Positions 1 to 10,400 of a stretch of DNA of 64,000 nt are shown here, in pieces. The stretch is from Dictyobacter aurantiacus (GTDB taxonomy: Bacteria > Chloroflexota > Ktedonobacteria > Ktedonobacterales > Ktedonobacteraceae). Each line of letters starts with the position of its first letter. Positions within the stretch are counted from its first letter, which is position 1. Both the position numbers and the translations under genes were made by a program. Location: assembly GCF_003967515.1 (NCBI RefSeq), contig NZ_BIFQ01000001.1, positions 3,596,001 to 3,660,000 of the forward strand. The letters run 5' to 3'. The notes under the pieces are model-generated. The model had not been told where the DNA came from. It was given only the letters and a program-made list of their open reading frames with translations, and did not search any database.

Positions 1-173
1 GCCAGGTCTGCTCTACCCTTAGTGTTATCCCTTTGCGTCTAATGGAAGTTGCATGGCGACCCGCATGCGCTACCTGGTTTTTCTTACGCGGTCACGCTGA
101 AAGAGGCGCCCTTGCTAATGTTAGTCGCGGCGCAGGGACGCTTAGGCTATGCTTCTTATGAAGGGAGCTTTAC
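1..173. other. Gene-free left edge upstream of csrA
   Basis: No coding frame or RNA gene is supported here. The stretch carries the promoter/leader of csrA; an SD-like AAGGGAG lies about 8 bases before its ATG. Words resembling part of a c-di-GMP-I riboswitch occur on the minus strand but were rejected. A divergent gene could lie beyond the window edge, which cannot be judged from here. Confidence 0.4.
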
Positions 174-446
174 ATGCTTGTTTTGCGACGAAAAGTTGGT
201 GAAAGTATTGTGCTTGCTGGGGTGATCAACATTTCAGTGTTGGCCGTCGAGGGTGAGCGCGTCAAAATAGGGATTAGCGCGCCCCCTGATGTAACAATTG
301 TGCGTGAAGAATTGTTGCGTACAAATGCTACAGAGCAGCCAACAACAAGCCCGGCGACGAATCCGGCTACAAATCCGGCTACAAATCCGGCAGCGAATCC
401 GGCCACCAACTCGAATACACCTCCAGCCCAACCACAACCTCGGTAA
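174..446 (+). CDS. csrA: CsrA carbon storage regulator with a repetitive C-terminal tail
   Basis: CsrA is a small dimeric RNA-binding protein that binds GGA motifs in mRNA leaders and controls translation. Residues 1-55 match the family: the MLVLRRK start, the GVINISVLAVEG strand region and the IGISAPPDVTIVREE segment that carries the conserved arginine. The usual length is about 60 residues; this one has 90. Residues 55-90 are a low-complexity Asn-Pro-Ala-Thr-rich tail encoded by about five imperfect copies of a 12-base unit, ending in Pro/Gln. The start is fixed by AAGGGAG about 8 bases upstream. No FliW or flagellar gene is visible nearby. The tail is probably disordered; whether it modulates binding is unknown. 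A perfect palindrome at 629-660 probably terminates the transcript. Confidence 0.93.
   Translation: MLVLRRKVGESIVLAGVINISVLAVEGERVKIGISAPPDVTIVREELLRTNATEQPTTSPATNPATNPATNPAANPATNSNTPPAQPQPR
345..415 (+). repeat. 12-bp in-frame tandem repeat in csrA tail
   Basis: Imperfect copies of a unit like AATCCGGCTACA encode repeated Asn-Pro-Ala-Thr/Ala. The unit is a multiple of three, so copy-number slippage would change tail length without shifting frame. It lies entirely after the conserved CsrA fold. Confidence 0.75.
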
Positions 447-628
447 GAATAACCTGTGACATCGCGTTTTATGGTGGTGCCATTGCCTGATTTCCAGGCA
501 GAAGCAGGGCATTCCTCCAGGGGCGCGGCATAGTGTGCCAGGGAACAAGATACGAGCTGTGCGGATGTGGTATGGAAGTTTAGAACACCTTTGCGAGTTT
601 TCCCAGCATCTTTTGTAAGGGACAGCGC

Positions 629-660
629 TGGTTCGTACCCACAATTGTGGGTACGAACCA
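629..660. terminator. Loop-less 32-bp perfect palindrome between csrA and ino1
   Basis: Positions 629-644 and 645-660 are exact reverse complements (arm begins TGGTTCGTACCCACA). CTTTTTG follows on the plus strand, as expected for an intrinsic terminator of csrA. It is also just downstream of the minus-strand ino1 stop (678), so it may end both converging transcripts, although no T-run follows on the minus strand. Confidence 0.65.
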
Positions 661-677
661 CTTTTTGTTGTACCTGG

Positions 678-1832
678 CTATTCGACCGTGCTGGTGGTTT
701 TGTGCCCGTTAACACGCTCGATGGGAGTCGCTGGGGCTTCCGCGCTGGCCGCCTCCTGCGTAATGAAGGCCTCGGTCAGCTCACGGGCAACGTCATCGTG
801 GTATTGCACCGGTGGCGATTTCATCAGGTATGAGCTGGGACCCTCCAGGGTGCCGCTGATACCGCGATCCAGGGCCAGTTTGACCAGACGAACCGCGTCG
901 ATGACTACTCCGGCCGAGTTCGGCGAGTCCCAGACCTCGAGTTTGAGCTCGGCATTCAATGGCACATCGCCAAATGTACGCCCCTCCAGGCGGATATAGG
1001 CCCATTTGCGATCCTTCAACCAGGCTACATAATCCGATGGGCCGATATGTACGTTGTCGCTGCCAATCTCATAATCAAGCTGGCTGGTGACCGCGTTGGT
1101 CTTGCTGATCTTCTTTGATTCCAGGCGATCGCGTTCCAGCATGTTATAGAAATCGGTGTTACCGCCTACGTTCAGCTGCATGGTGCGCTCTAGCTTGACA
1201 CCGCGCTCGCGGAAGAGGCGCGTCATCATGCGGTGGACGATGGTGGCGCCGACCTGGCTCTTGATATCATCACCGATGATCGGCAGTCCCGCTTCCTTGA
1301 AGCGCTCCTGCCAGTATTTCTCACGCGCGATAAAGACCGGGACGCAGTTGACGAAGCCCACGCCCGCCTTCAAAATCTGCTCCACGTACCACTTGGTCGC
1401 GGTCTCTGAACCGACGGGCAGGTAGCTGATGACTACGTCGGTGTGGGTCTCCTTCAAAATTTTGACGATATCATCGGTCTGGCCTGGAGCCTTGGTAATG
1501 ATCTGCGATAGATATTTGCCCAGCCCATCGTGTGTCATGCCGCGATAGACCTTCACGCCGAGATGGGGGACGTCCGCGAAGCGATAGGTGTTGTTGGGCT
1601 CGGCATAGATGGCCTCGCTCAGATCTTTCCCAACCTTGTTCTTATCTATATCGAAAGCAGCTGTGAACTCGATATCACGAATGTGATAGCCACCGAGATT
1701 GACATGCATCAAGCCTGGCACAAAGTCCTCTTCCTGTGCATTCTGATAGTAATGGACACCCTGTACGAGTGAGCTGGCGCAGTTGCCAACGCCGATGATC
1801 GCCACACGTACCTTCTTGTTATTCGTAGCCAT
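678..1832 (-). CDS. ino1: Inositol-3-phosphate synthase (myo-inositol-1-phosphate synthase)
   Basis: Converts D-glucose 6-phosphate to 1D-myo-inositol 3-phosphate with tightly bound NAD, the entry step to inositol lipids and inositol thiols. The N-terminus has the Rossmann motif [16 protein letters not shown] (about residues 9-24). Family blocks follow: [16 protein letters not shown], the [10 protein letters not shown] segment, [16 protein letters not shown] and [13 protein letters not shown]. At 384 residues it matches the shorter actinobacterial/archaeal-type enzymes rather than the 500-residue eukaryotic form. AGGAG about 10 bases before the ATG supports the start. It converges on csrA; upstream lie the 30-bp palindrome and the GC hairpin element, separating it from cysC. 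The role in inositol phospholipid synthesis is inferred. Confidence 0.93.
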   Translation of the reverse strand: MATNNKKVRVAIIGVGNCASSLVQGVHYYQNAQEEDFVPGLMHVNLGGYHIRDIEFTAAFDIDKNKVGKDLSEAIYAEPNNTYRFADVPHLGVKVYRGMTHDGLGKYLSQIITKAPGQTDDIVKILKETHTDVVISYLPVGSETATKWYVEQILKAGVGFVNCVPVFIAREKYWQERFKEAGLPIIGDDIKSQVGATIVHRMMTRLFRERGVKLERTMQLNVGGNTDFYNMLERDRLESKKISKTNAVTSQLDYEIGSDNVHIGPSDYVAWLKDRKWAYIRLEGRTFGDVPLNAELKLEVWDSPNSAGVVIDAVRLVKLALDRGISGTLEGPSSYLMKSPPVQYHDDVARELTEAFITQEAASAEAPATPIERVNGHKTTSTVE

Positions 1833-2090
1833 GAATTTTATGACTCCTGTACCTACAATGTACTGCTGTACATCTTTATCAGAAGAGTAATCCTTCCCTC
1901 ATGATTAGAAAAGATGGGTGTATAACGCTCTAATCATGGATGAGATTATTTTCCTGAAATATACGTAATTTTTGTTCAGGCGCAACTATAAAGAGCTATG
2001 CCTGAATGTACCAAAAAGACTATGCTGCGTATTAATATACCCCCAAAATGGCATGCATTGCCAGTGACGTTTATAAAATTTTGGTTTTTT

Positions 2091-2154
2091 GTAGTGTTGG
2101 TTGTGGTGCTCATGCATGCGCGAGCGCATGCATGAGCACCACAACCAACACTAC
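2091..2154. repeat. 30-bp perfect inverted repeat with 4-base loop
   Basis: The arm at 2091-2120 (begins GTAGTGTTGGTTGTGGTGCT) is exactly complementary to 2125-2154, with loop CGAG. It lies between the divergent genes ino1 and cysC. The frames that read through it are products of the palindrome. It abuts the GC-hairpin element that follows. No T-run follows directly, so a simple terminator is less likely than a repeat-type palindrome. Confidence 0.85.
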
Positions 2155-2157
2155 CGA

Positions 2158-2262
2158 GCGGGAGGTGCAGGAGGGCGGCGAGCCCTCCCGCCGGGGGAAG
2201 TGGGGGTGTCCCCCACAAATCTTTTCCCTCCCTCCCCGCCGAAGGCGGGGAAGAGAATTTTT
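2158..2262. repeat. Three-hairpin GC-rich repeat element, copy 1
   Basis: Three consecutive hairpins: GGAGGGC with loop GGCGA (2169-2187); GTGGGGG with loop TGT and CCCCCAC (about 2199-2215); and TCCCCGCC with loop GAA and GGCGGGGA (about 2232-2251), then a short T-rich run. A second copy is at 50146-50241. Between copies the second stem changes GTG/CAC to TTT/AAA while keeping its pairing, and the first stem is one pair longer. The region 1833-2500 holds no supported gene otherwise. Confidence 0.75.
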
Positions 2263-2500
2263 TTATATATATTCTGTCCATAGGATATGTGACTGGCGTT
2301 GCTATTTTGCACGGAAAATGTTGGCTATTGCCCAATTTATAGTATTTAATTGCAACTGATGTTACAATATCCTACGAAAAATCTAGTTTTGTAATCAGAT
2401 TGACCGTCGTAACAGGCGTATGGCAACTAACCCATATCTGAATACTCATCGGGATAGAATGCATCCCGGTGGTTGCTGTTTGACAAAGGAGCGGCTCATT

Positions 2501-3055
2501 ATGGCAAACGCTGGTTTTACTATCTGGTTCACCGGTCTATCGGGCGCTGGCAAGAGTACCTTATCTGAGATTATCGAGCAGCGCTTACGGGCTCGGGGTC
2601 GCAATGTGGAGATTCTCGATGGTGACGTGGTTCGTACCCATCTGAGTAAGGGGCTGGGCTTTAGCAAAGAGGATCGCGACACAAATATCAAGCGCATTGC
2701 GTTTGTGTGTGGTTTGTTGACACGCAATGGTGTTGTTTGTATCTCTGCCGCGATCGCTCCCTATCGCGAGGCGCGTGAATGGGCGCGACAGGAGATTGGC
2801 AATTTTGTTGAGGTGTATGTGAAGTGTCCAATCGAGGTGTGCCGACAGCGCGATGTGAAGGGTCTTTACAAGCTTGTTGATGAGGGAAAGATCAAAAACT
2901 TTACTGGCGTGGACGATCCCTATGAGGAGCCCGATCATCCAGAGCTGGTGATCGAGACGGATAAAGAAACTATTGAGGAGAGCGTCAGTCGCATTTTTGC
3001 TAAATTGGAAGAACTGGGCTACCTTGAGCCGGAGGCAATTACTGGACGCGCATAG
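2501..3055 (+). CDS. cysC: Adenylylsulfate (APS) kinase
   Basis: Phosphorylates APS at the 3' position with ATP to give PAPS, the second step of sulfate activation in the cytoplasm. The Walker A motif GLSGAGKST is at about residues 11-19, followed by LDGDVVRTHLSKGLGFSKEDRDTN-type APS-kinase blocks, the CISAAIAPYREAR segment and a C-terminal half ending near FTGVDDPYE. The length of 184 residues is typical of stand-alone CysC. A longer frame opens at 2420, but AAAGGAG lies 9 bases before the ATG at 2501 and the family begins there. It is followed after 29 bases by sat, so the two probably form an operon making APS then PAPS. No PAPS reductase or sulfotransferase is in the window. Confidence 0.95.
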   Translation: MANAGFTIWFTGLSGAGKSTLSEIIEQRLRARGRNVEILDGDVVRTHLSKGLGFSKEDRDTNIKRIAFVCGLLTRNGVVCISAAIAPYREAREWARQEIGNFVEVYVKCPIEVCRQRDVKGLYKLVDEGKIKNFTGVDDPYEEPDHPELVIETDKETIEESVSRIFAKLEELGYLEPEAITGRA

Positions 3056-3084
3056 CTTGTTTCTTATTTAGAGGGAAGTGAAAG

Positions 3085-4257
3085 ATGTCAAATGGCTTAA
3101 TTGCACCCCATGGTGGGGAGTTAATCATTAATCTGGCGGCGGATGCGGAGCGGGCTGCGTTGGTGGAGCGGGCGGCTACTTTACCCCAGATTACGGTCGG
3201 CTCGCGTCAGCTGGCGGACCTGGAGATGCTGGCTAACGGCGCCTATAGTCCCTTACATGGTTTTATGACACGGGATGATTATCTGTCGGTGGTCAATACG
3301 ATGCATCTGAGCAATGGACTACCCTGGTCTATCCCGATTACCCTGTCGGTGACAACGGAGCAGGCACAGTCGCTGCCAGAAGGCTCTGAGGTGGCGCTGG
3401 TTAATGCGGATGGGGCTGTACAGGCTGTCATGACGGTACAGGAAAAGTTCGGCTATGATAAGGCTCTGGAGGCCCGCCAGGTCTATAGGACGGAAGAGGA
3501 TGCTCATCCCGGGGTGAAGATCGTGTATCAGCAGGGCGATGTGCTGTTGGGCGGACCCGTTCGGGTGTTGGAGCTGCAGCCGCAGAACTTCGCGCAGTAC
3601 CGCTATACCCCAACGCAGTCGCGAGCCCTGTTCGCCGAGCGCGGCTGGAAGCGGATCGTGGCCTTCCAGACCCGCAATCCCGTCCATCGCGCCCATGAAT
3701 ATATTCAGAAGTGCGCGCTAGAAACCGTCGATGGGCTGTATCTGCATCCCCTGGTGGGTGATACTAAAGGCGACGACATTCCCGCCGATGTACGTATGCG
3801 CTGCTACGAGGTTCTGCTGGAGAAGTATTATCCCCAGGATCGCGTGATTCTGGGCGTGTTGCCAGCCGCCATGCGCTACGCGGGACCCCGCGAGGCCATC
3901 TTCCACGCGCTGATGCGTAAGAACTATGGCTGTTCGCACTTTATCGTTGGACGCGACCACGCGGGCGTCGGGAACTATTATGGCACCTACGATGCCCAGC
4001 TCATCTTTTCCGAGTTCGATGCCGACAAACTGGGGATCACCCCCATCTTCTTCGACCACACCTTCTTCTGCAAAGTGTGTGATGCCATGGCCTCCAAAAA
4101 GACCTGCCCCCATGATAGCGAGCAGCATATCATGTTAAGCGGCACCAAAGTGCGCCAGATGCTGCAGGCGGGCGAGGTTCCTCCGCGTGAGTTCTCACGC
4201 CCTGAGGTAGCCAGCGTCCTCATCGAAGCCATGCGCCAACCCATCCCCCAACCATAA
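3085..4257 (+). CDS. sat: Sulfate adenylyltransferase (ATP sulfurylase)
   Basis: Catalyses ATP plus sulfate to APS and pyrophosphate. Its 390 residues are typical of the homo-oligomeric Sat without a fused kinase domain. Visible family motifs are the N-terminal PUA-like region ([19 protein letters not shown]), [15 protein letters not shown] with the HxxH nucleotide-binding histidines, GDTKGDDIP, the GRDHAGVG loop, and SGTKVRQML near the C-terminus. A purine-rich SD (GAGGGAAG) precedes the ATG by about 8 bases. It is downstream of cysC with a short gap, consistent with co-transcription. A strong inverted repeat at 4270-4302 follows the stop codon. Confidence 0.96.
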   Translation: MSNGLIAPHGGELIINLAADAERAALVERAATLPQITVGSRQLADLEMLANGAYSPLHGFMTRDDYLSVVNTMHLSNGLPWSIPITLSVTTEQAQSLPEGSEVALVNADGAVQAVMTVQEKFGYDKALEARQVYRTEEDAHPGVKIVYQQGDVLLGGPVRVLELQPQNFAQYRYTPTQSRALFAERGWKRIVAFQTRNPVHRAHEYIQKCALETVDGLYLHPLVGDTKGDDIPADVRMRCYEVLLEKYYPQDRVILGVLPAAMRYAGPREAIFHALMRKNYGCSHFIVGRDHAGVGNYYGTYDAQLIFSEFDADKLGITPIFFDHTFFCKVCDAMASKKTCPHDSEQHIMLSGTKVRQMLQAGEVPPREFSRPEVASVLIEAMRQPIPQP

Positions 4258-4269
4258 CCTCAGTGCCAA

Positions 4270-4302
4270 CGCGAGGCCCGGACCTATGGTCCGGGCCTCG
4301 CG
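4270..4302. terminator. Bidirectional terminator hairpin between sat and the epimerase gene
   Basis: A 15-bp perfect stem (CGCGAGGCCCGGACC and its complement) with loop TAT lies 12 bases after the sat stop and 8 bases beyond the minus-strand epimerase stop at 4311. Its position between convergent genes favours a shared terminator; T-runs are weak. Confidence 0.7.
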
Positions 4303-4310
4303 TGTCCGAT

Positions 4311-5240
4311 TTACCCCTGTTGGCGGAAGAAATCAACCGTCGCCTTCACCCCCTCTTCAAAGGTGACGGACGGTTTCCAGGCCAGCAGACGCTCGGCCTT
4401 ACTGGCGTTGAAGACGGCCTGGTAGATATCTCCGGGTCGTTTGGGAGCTTTGGTAATGGGGGCCTCAAAACCCGTTAAGTTACTGAGGATCTGATAGATC
4501 TCATTGACGGAGACCGCGCGGCCGCTGCCGATACAGAAGATCTCGTTATCGCCGCGTTGTAGCGCCTGCACATTGGCACGCGCGACATCCCCAACAAAGA
4601 CATAGTCTTTCCTCTGTTCTCCATCCCAGTCGATGCGTACCCCTTCATGGTTCAGGAAGCGTCTGGCAAAGATAGAGATCACGCCAGCCTCCCCATTGGG
4701 ATCTTGCCGTGGTCCATACACGTTCCCATAGCGTAGCGCGGTGAAGTTGAGTCCCTGGGCCTCGTGCCAGTAGCGCAGATAATATTCGGCCACCATCTTG
4801 GTGATGCCATAGGGTGACTCGGGGCGCTGGGGCGTGTCCTCATCAATGGGCAGGCGGGCCGGTGTGCCATAGGTCGCGCCTGAGGAGGCGAAGATGACTT
4901 TGCGTGCCCCGATCCGCTGGGTCTGGGTTAAGACGTTGAGCAGTCCAAGGACATTGACGCGCGCGTCGAGCTGCGGATTTTTCGTGGAGATGGCGACGCT
5001 GTGTTGCGCGGCGTGGTGGTTGACGATTTCGGGCCGAAATTCATCGAAGACACGGCTGAGCGCCTCCTCATCGGTAATATCCGTCTGGTAGAAGCGGGCA
5101 GCAGGATTGATGTTGGCCTCTTTTCCTCCCCCCTCTTCCCACATATTATCGACAATCGCTACCTCGTGGTTTTCGGCCAGGTAGTGATCTGTGATATGGG
5201 AGCCAATAAAGCCTGCGCCACCGGTGATTAAGATTCTCAT
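4311..5240 (-). CDS. NAD-dependent sugar-nucleotide epimerase/dehydratase (UDP-glucose 4-epimerase-like)
   Basis: An extended-SDR enzyme acting on nucleotide sugars for surface polysaccharide or galactose metabolism. It starts with the NAD-binding glycine motif GGAGFIGSH (about residues 6-14) after MRILIT. The FASSGATYG serine segment and the catalytic YGITK (Tyr-x-x-x-Lys) follow, then LRYGNVYGPRQDP, typical of GalE/WcaG-like epimerases. Its 309 residues are normal for the family. A longer frame begins at 5279, but the fold starts at the ATG at 5240 with an upstream AAAGG. The exact substrate cannot be told from sequence. It ends against the hairpin shared with sat. Confidence 0.85.
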   Translation of the reverse strand: MRILITGGAGFIGSHITDHYLAENHEVAIVDNMWEEGGGKEANINPAARFYQTDITDEEALSRVFDEFRPEIVNHHAAQHSVAISTKNPQLDARVNVLGLLNVLTQTQRIGARKVIFASSGATYGTPARLPIDEDTPQRPESPYGITKMVAEYYLRYWHEAQGLNFTALRYGNVYGPRQDPNGEAGVISIFARRFLNHEGVRIDWDGEQRKDYVFVGDVARANVQALQRGDNEIFCIGSGRAVSVNEIYQILSNLTGFEAPITKAPKRPGDIYQAVFNASKAERLLAWKPSVTFEEGVKATVDFFRQQG

Positions 5241-5343
5241 AATGGGCCAGAACCTTTCTGCTGCTATCGAGTCCAGCACGATCTGGACTGGCTGGCGATT
5301 GGCGCCATGCCGCGCTCATTGTAGCAGAAGGGGAGGAACGAGA

Positions 5344-6150
5344 TCAAATAAACTGTGCCAGGGCCGTTTGTAGCTCTTGCGGCGGAACGATCACTGGAAA
5401 AATTCGCAGACCCGTTATCTGTTGCAGGCGAGCGAGCACCTGACTGTCGTGTGGATTGGTCATGGCCACGGTCAGCGTATTGCGTTCACGACCAACTGGA
5501 TAGCAGTGGAGCTCCTGCGCCAGTTGCGGTGGTATCACCTGTTGCAGACGAGTGGGTACCTTCCGAGGCAACAGTGAGAGGTAGGGAACTCCCAGCTGCC
5601 GCGCCTGCCGCGCGATCTCCTCTGTTTCTGTAGAGGCGTTCTGACTCTGAATGGATTGCACCTCGAAGATGAGATGATGGGTGTGCGCCGCAGCGATGCA
5701 GCCATGGATATCTGTGTCTGGCAGGGGATAGGCGCTATGGCCGATGGCCATGACGCTCGGACGCATGATCCCGATTTCGGGCGCGTTGTGGACTCGCCAT
5801 AGAAGCTCTTCCCATAGGCGCTCCTGAACGATGCCCGCTCCATGGAGATTAGCCCCGAGTAAAAGAATGTAGAGGGTAGTTTTATGCAGGAAGACCTGGT
5901 CCGTTTTGCGCACGAGCCGGCGCAGACGTTCGGCGTAATATTGCATACTTTGCTGAATGGATGTATCACCCGCGTTACCGGCGCCTTCTCTGAAGTCGAA
6001 ATGCAACGGCAGGGTAACCAGTGCCAGTGACGACACGCCCTCTGCTATCAGTCGCTGCATCGCTGTGGTGACGTCCTGTACACTATTGATTGGGGTCACC
6101 GCATAGTCGATCGACGAAAATGCAGGCAGTGATAGTGCCTTCTTGCACAT
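5344..6150 (-). CDS. Degenerate GGDEF-like plus MshEN-type domain protein
   Basis: 268 residues. Residues about 30-165 resemble a diguanylate-cyclase fold without its signature: YAERLRRLVRKTDQVF and later VMAIGHSAYPLPD match flanking GGDEF-family blocks, but no GGDEF catalytic loop is present. Residues about 190-268 resemble the MshEN/GspE N-terminal domain: YLSLLPRKVPTRL, then CYPVGRERNTLTVAMTNP, then ITGLRIFPVIVPP. That domain binds c-di-GMP or ATP-related ligands in type II secretion and type IV pilus ATPases. The protein probably senses rather than makes a nucleotide, which is inference. It lies between the epimerase gene and an unrecognised gene on the same strand; no pilus gene is nearby. 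Confidence 0.6.
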   Translation of the reverse strand: MCKKALSLPAFSSIDYAVTPINSVQDVTTAMQRLIAEGVSSLALVTLPLHFDFREGAGNAGDTSIQQSMQYYAERLRRLVRKTDQVFLHKTTLYILLLGANLHGAGIVQERLWEELLWRVHNAPEIGIMRPSVMAIGHSAYPLPDTDIHGCIAAAHTHHLIFEVQSIQSQNASTETEEIARQARQLGVPYLSLLPRKVPTRLQQVIPPQLAQELHCYPVGRERNTLTVAMTNPHDSQVLARLQQITGLRIFPVIVPPQELQTALAQFI

Positions 6151-6234
6151 AGCACGACTCCTTGAGTAGAAAACAATTGCATGTATTTATATTAAGCATA
6201 GCGCTATATGGATATAAATATGGCATGATTACGG

Positions 6235-7215
6235 TTACGGTTTCGTTAAGACGGTGTTGCCCCGGTTGAGATCATTGTGTAATCGGGTATATTGATCTGC
6301 CATGAGTTGCATAGCTTCCCGTAATCTATTGAGCTGATGGAGCAACAGGTCCACGTATTGCATCAGATTCAGCAGGTGGAGCGCCAGGGAGGCATCGTCT
6401 CCACGTGGTACGGTATGAAACTCTGGAAGAACGGTGCCAAAGAGTGTCTGGATCGTTTCGCGTAGCTGATTCAACGTGATATCAATTGAGGTGAGTAGTG
6501 GATGGAGCAGGGGCTTGCTGGCGAAAACAATGCTGAATGAGCCACATGCCTGTTTGCACTGCTGCCAGTACTGGAACCGCGTGGTCAGAAGTCGCAGAGC
6601 CTGCATCCATTGGTAATAAGTGCTATCTGGAATATAGGCGAGCTCAAGGGCGGCCAGTATATCTGTCTTCTCTTCATCCTCCCCCTCTTGCCGCAGGCGG
6701 CGCTTGACCCGATTGGCTCCATAGAGGCTACAGCTGCGATCCAGGGCGCAAAAAACACGCTGGAGTGAGCCGAGCAATAGCTGTGCCAGTTCCGCCAGGC
6801 GCTCTAATAGCGCCTCTATATCCTGTAGCACAATTTTCAACCCGACGTATACGCTGTCATCTCCATCAGTGGCGCACCCGCTTAAAGCGTTTGCCAGCTG
6901 GTTAACGTCATAGTAAAGATCAGCTAGCAGCAGCCCATAAAGTATATCGGTATTCTCGAACACCTGGCGCAGGCAAACGAGTAGCAGCTCAATCTCCGTG
7001 CGTGGGAGACGTCCCTGCAAGCAACGCTGCAACCGTTCCAAAACCAGTTCTAGCCCATATGTATCGCCAGATTCCTGGCCCTGTTGCCCGACAGCCATAT
7101 ACCCCGGCCGACTTTTAGGAGAAGGAAGCGGAGATGCCATTGGCCGCCGAGCCGCGCCTGGCGACACATCGTCAGCACGTTTCAAAGATATCTTTCGCGT
7201 ATGCTGACTCTTCAT
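6235..7215 (-). CDS. Hypothetical mostly helical protein
   Basis: I do not recognise this 326-residue protein. The first 45 residues are basic and Ser/Pro-rich, probably disordered. The rest is Leu-rich and helical with several segments likely to form a bundle or coiled coil (for example LLERLAELAQLLLGSLQRVF and the final helices around LHQLNRLREAMQLMADQY). There is no signal peptide, membrane segment or catalytic motif. A GAGG about 13 bases before the ATG is a possible SD. It is divergent from secA across about 270 bases, and the next gene on its strand begins 84 bases after its stop. Confidence 0.65.
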   Translation of the reverse strand: MKSQHTRKISLKRADDVSPGAARRPMASPLPSPKSRPGYMAVGQQGQESGDTYGLELVLERLQRCLQGRLPRTEIELLLVCLRQVFENTDILYGLLLADLYYDVNQLANALSGCATDGDDSVYVGLKIVLQDIEALLERLAELAQLLLGSLQRVFCALDRSCSLYGANRVKRRLRQEGEDEEKTDILAALELAYIPDSTYYQWMQALRLLTTRFQYWQQCKQACGSFSIVFASKPLLHPLLTSIDITLNQLRETIQTLFGTVLPEFHTVPRGDDASLALHLLNLMQYVDLLLHQLNRLREAMQLMADQYTRLHNDLNRGNTVLTKP

Positions 7216-7489
7216 TTCTTATTCCAACCTCACTTCTGCACATACTTCCTGTTTTCATTGTACACTCGCCCCTTAAATAGTAGAGAACAACAACATCCTC
7301 CTCGCCTGTGTGCACACGACGCCAGCTATTCTCTACACGAAGAAAATGCAACTGAAAGACCCCATTTTCGTACTATGAAAGAATGGTATAATAGGTTGAC
7401 ACTGCTATTTAAACACGCGCCGAAATATTTTATCCCGTTGAAGAAACTGATAACAGTATCACTGCCCATCAGTAGGAGAACACGCACGT

Positions 7490-10400
7490 ATGCAATTTTT
7501 AGGAAAAATACTGGGCGATCCCAATAAAAAAGAAATAAAGGTGATGCAGCCCCTTATCGATAAGATTGAACAGCTTGAGCCTGAGATGCAGAAGTTATCC
7601 GATGAGGAATTGGCGGCCAAGACGGCGGAGTTCCGTTCGCAGCTTGCTCTCCATCTCAAAGGCGGCATGGTACTGGAGAATGAACTTGTCACGTTGCTGC
7701 GCGAGGTTCTGCAGAAAGTAGAGCCACTGGCCGAGCAGTGTTCAGATGAACACCTCCACATCGCTCTCACCGAGCCTCGTCAGAAGATCGATCGCAACGA
7801 TCCAGAGAACGAGCTGAGACATCATCTACAGGATACCCTGTCGGCAGCCTTTGAGAAGGCCTATGAGAATCTGTCTCCCCTCCTCAATACGTTGCGCGCC
7901 GCTAAGGCGATCCACCTGGCTGAGCAGCGAGGCGAATGGCCGGACTCCGAAAAAGCGATCATCGCCCTGCTAAGCGAGATTGAGCCTCAGGTAAAGGAGA
8001 TCGATAGCGACTTTTTACATGAGTCGTTCGAGGCGCTCTGGCCGGCCTTCGCGGAGGGACGTACCCCTGATGCTCCGCGTGACGATGTGGCGAATGTGCG
8101 CCTGACCCAGTTCTTTATCGACCTCTTCCATAAAATTCAGGAGGAGCTGGTAGCCATTAAGGCCGACGCGATTGACGAACTGTTGCCCGCCATCGCCAAA
8201 CGCTATCAGAAGCGGGGAAAGACCCTGGAGGACCTGCTGCCGGAGGCGTTCGCCGTCGTTCGGGAGGCCAGTATGCGCCGCATCAAGATGCGCCACTATG
8301 TTGTGCAGTTGATTGGTGGCATTGTACTGCACCAGGGGCGCATCGCCGAGATGCGTACAGGTGAAGGTAAGACGCTGGTGGCTACGCTGCCGATCTACCT
8401 TAATGCTCTGACCGGCAAAGGCGTGCACCTGGTAACCGTCAACGATTACCTGGCGCGCCGTGACGCTGAATGGATGGGACAGATCTATACTTTCCTGGGC
8501 ATGAGCGTTGGGGTCATCGTCAACTCGGTAGAGCCGCAGTCGAACGAGCGCCGGGCCGCCTACCAGGCGGATATCACCTATGGCACCAACAACGAGTTCG
8601 GTTTTGACTATCTGCGCGATAACATGGTGACCTCGCTGGACCAGATGGTGCAGCGCGAGTTAAACTTTGCCATCGTTGACGAGGTGGATAACATCCTGAT
8701 CGATGAGGCTCGTACCCCATTGATCATTTCAGGCCAGGGCCAGGAATCCACCGACATGTACGCGAAGTTCGCCCGCTGGGCTACCCGGCTGGACGGCGAC
8801 GAAGACTACACGGTTGAAGAGAAGACTCGTTCCGTCATGCTGACCGAGAAGGGCATCGATAAGATCGAGCAACTGGCCGGTGTGAGCAACATCTATGATG
8901 AAGAGAACCTCGACCTGACGCGCTACATGGAGAACGCCATTAAGGCGCAGGTGATTTTTAAACGCGATAAAGACTATATCGTGAAGGATGGCGAGGTGAT
9001 CATCGTCGATGAGTTTACCGGTCGTCAGATGCCGGGTCGCCGCTATAGCGAGGGTCTGCACCAGGCCATTGAGGCTAAAGAGGGCGTTCAGGTCCAGCGC
9101 GAGAATCACACGCTGGCGACGATTACGTTCCAGAATTTCTTCCGCCTCTACAAGAAGCTGGCTGGTATGACCGGTACCGCGATCACCGAGGCTGAGGAAT
9201 TCCACAAGATCTATACTCTGGATGTGGTGGTCATCCCGACCAATAAGCCGGTGCGGCGTGATGATTTCGCGGACCTGATTTATCGCAATCAGGAGGCCAA
9301 GTACAAGGCGGTCGTTGAGGAGATCAAGGAGTGCCACGAGGCGGGCCAGCCGGTGCTGGTCGGTACGACTTCGGTTGAGGCTTCCGAGATGCTCTCGCAC
9401 ATGCTGAATCTACAAGGGATCCCCCATAACGTCTTGAACGCCAAGCATCACGAACGTGAGGCTCAGATTGTGGCCCAGGCGGGCCGTAGCGGCTCCGTGA
9501 CGATCGCCACTAACATGGCCGGTCGTGGTACCGATATCAATCTGGGTGGCAATCCAGCGGGCTACTTTGATAGCATCCTGCGCAAGCACGCCGAGCAGGT
9601 AGACTATATCCGTGAGATGCCCTCGCGCAATGAGGATGAGAGGGCCGAAAAAGAAGAGGCCATTCAGGAATACCTGGATAATATGAGCGAAGCCGAGAAG
9701 GATAAGATCCTGCAGGCCCAGATCGAAGAGTGCGATGAGGATCACAAGCGGGTCGTTGAACTTGGTGGTCTGCATATTATCGGTACCGAGCGGCATGAGT
9801 CGCGCCGCATCGACAATCAGCTCCGTGGTCGCGCCGGTCGTCAGGGCGATCCCGGTTCCACCCGCTTCTTTCTGGCTCTCGATGATGAGCTGATGCGCCG
9901 CTTCGCCGCTGATCGTGTCGCCGGCATCATGGAGCGCGTCGGCATGGATGAAGATACTCCGCTGGAGAGCAGGTTCGTCTCACGCTTTATCGAGAGCGCG
10001 CAGACCCGCGTTGAGGGCTACAACTTTGACATGCGTAAGAACGTCGTGGAATATGACGACGTGATCGCCAAACAGCGCGAGGTGATCTACTCCGATCGCC
10101 GTAGCGTGCTGGAGCATGGCGATATGCATGAGCGTATCCTCTCCATGATCCGTAACGAGGTGAGCCGCATCGTTGATGCCGCCTTCCCCGCGCCTGTGCT
10201 GACCGAAGAGGAGCAGCTGGAATCGCTCTTTAAGGCGCTGGAAACCTGGGTCGAAATCCCTGACGATCTGATTCCGGAGAACATTCACGCCGTTCGCCGC
10301 GATACGATGAAGCAGGAACTGACCGACCTTGTTCTTGATCACTACGAGAAGCGTGGCGAGGAACTGCGCAAGCAGGCGGAAGAACAGGGCGCGGAAAACT

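Noticed and set aside
1..60. Minus-strand words (GACGCAAAG, CTAAGGG) like part of a c-di-GMP-I riboswitch
   Set aside because: The GGCAAACC and GAAA tetraloop parts are missing and the region is cut by the window edge.
2048..2359. Open frames around the 30-bp palindrome
   Set aside because: They are encoded by the palindrome and GC hairpins; no SD and no domain.
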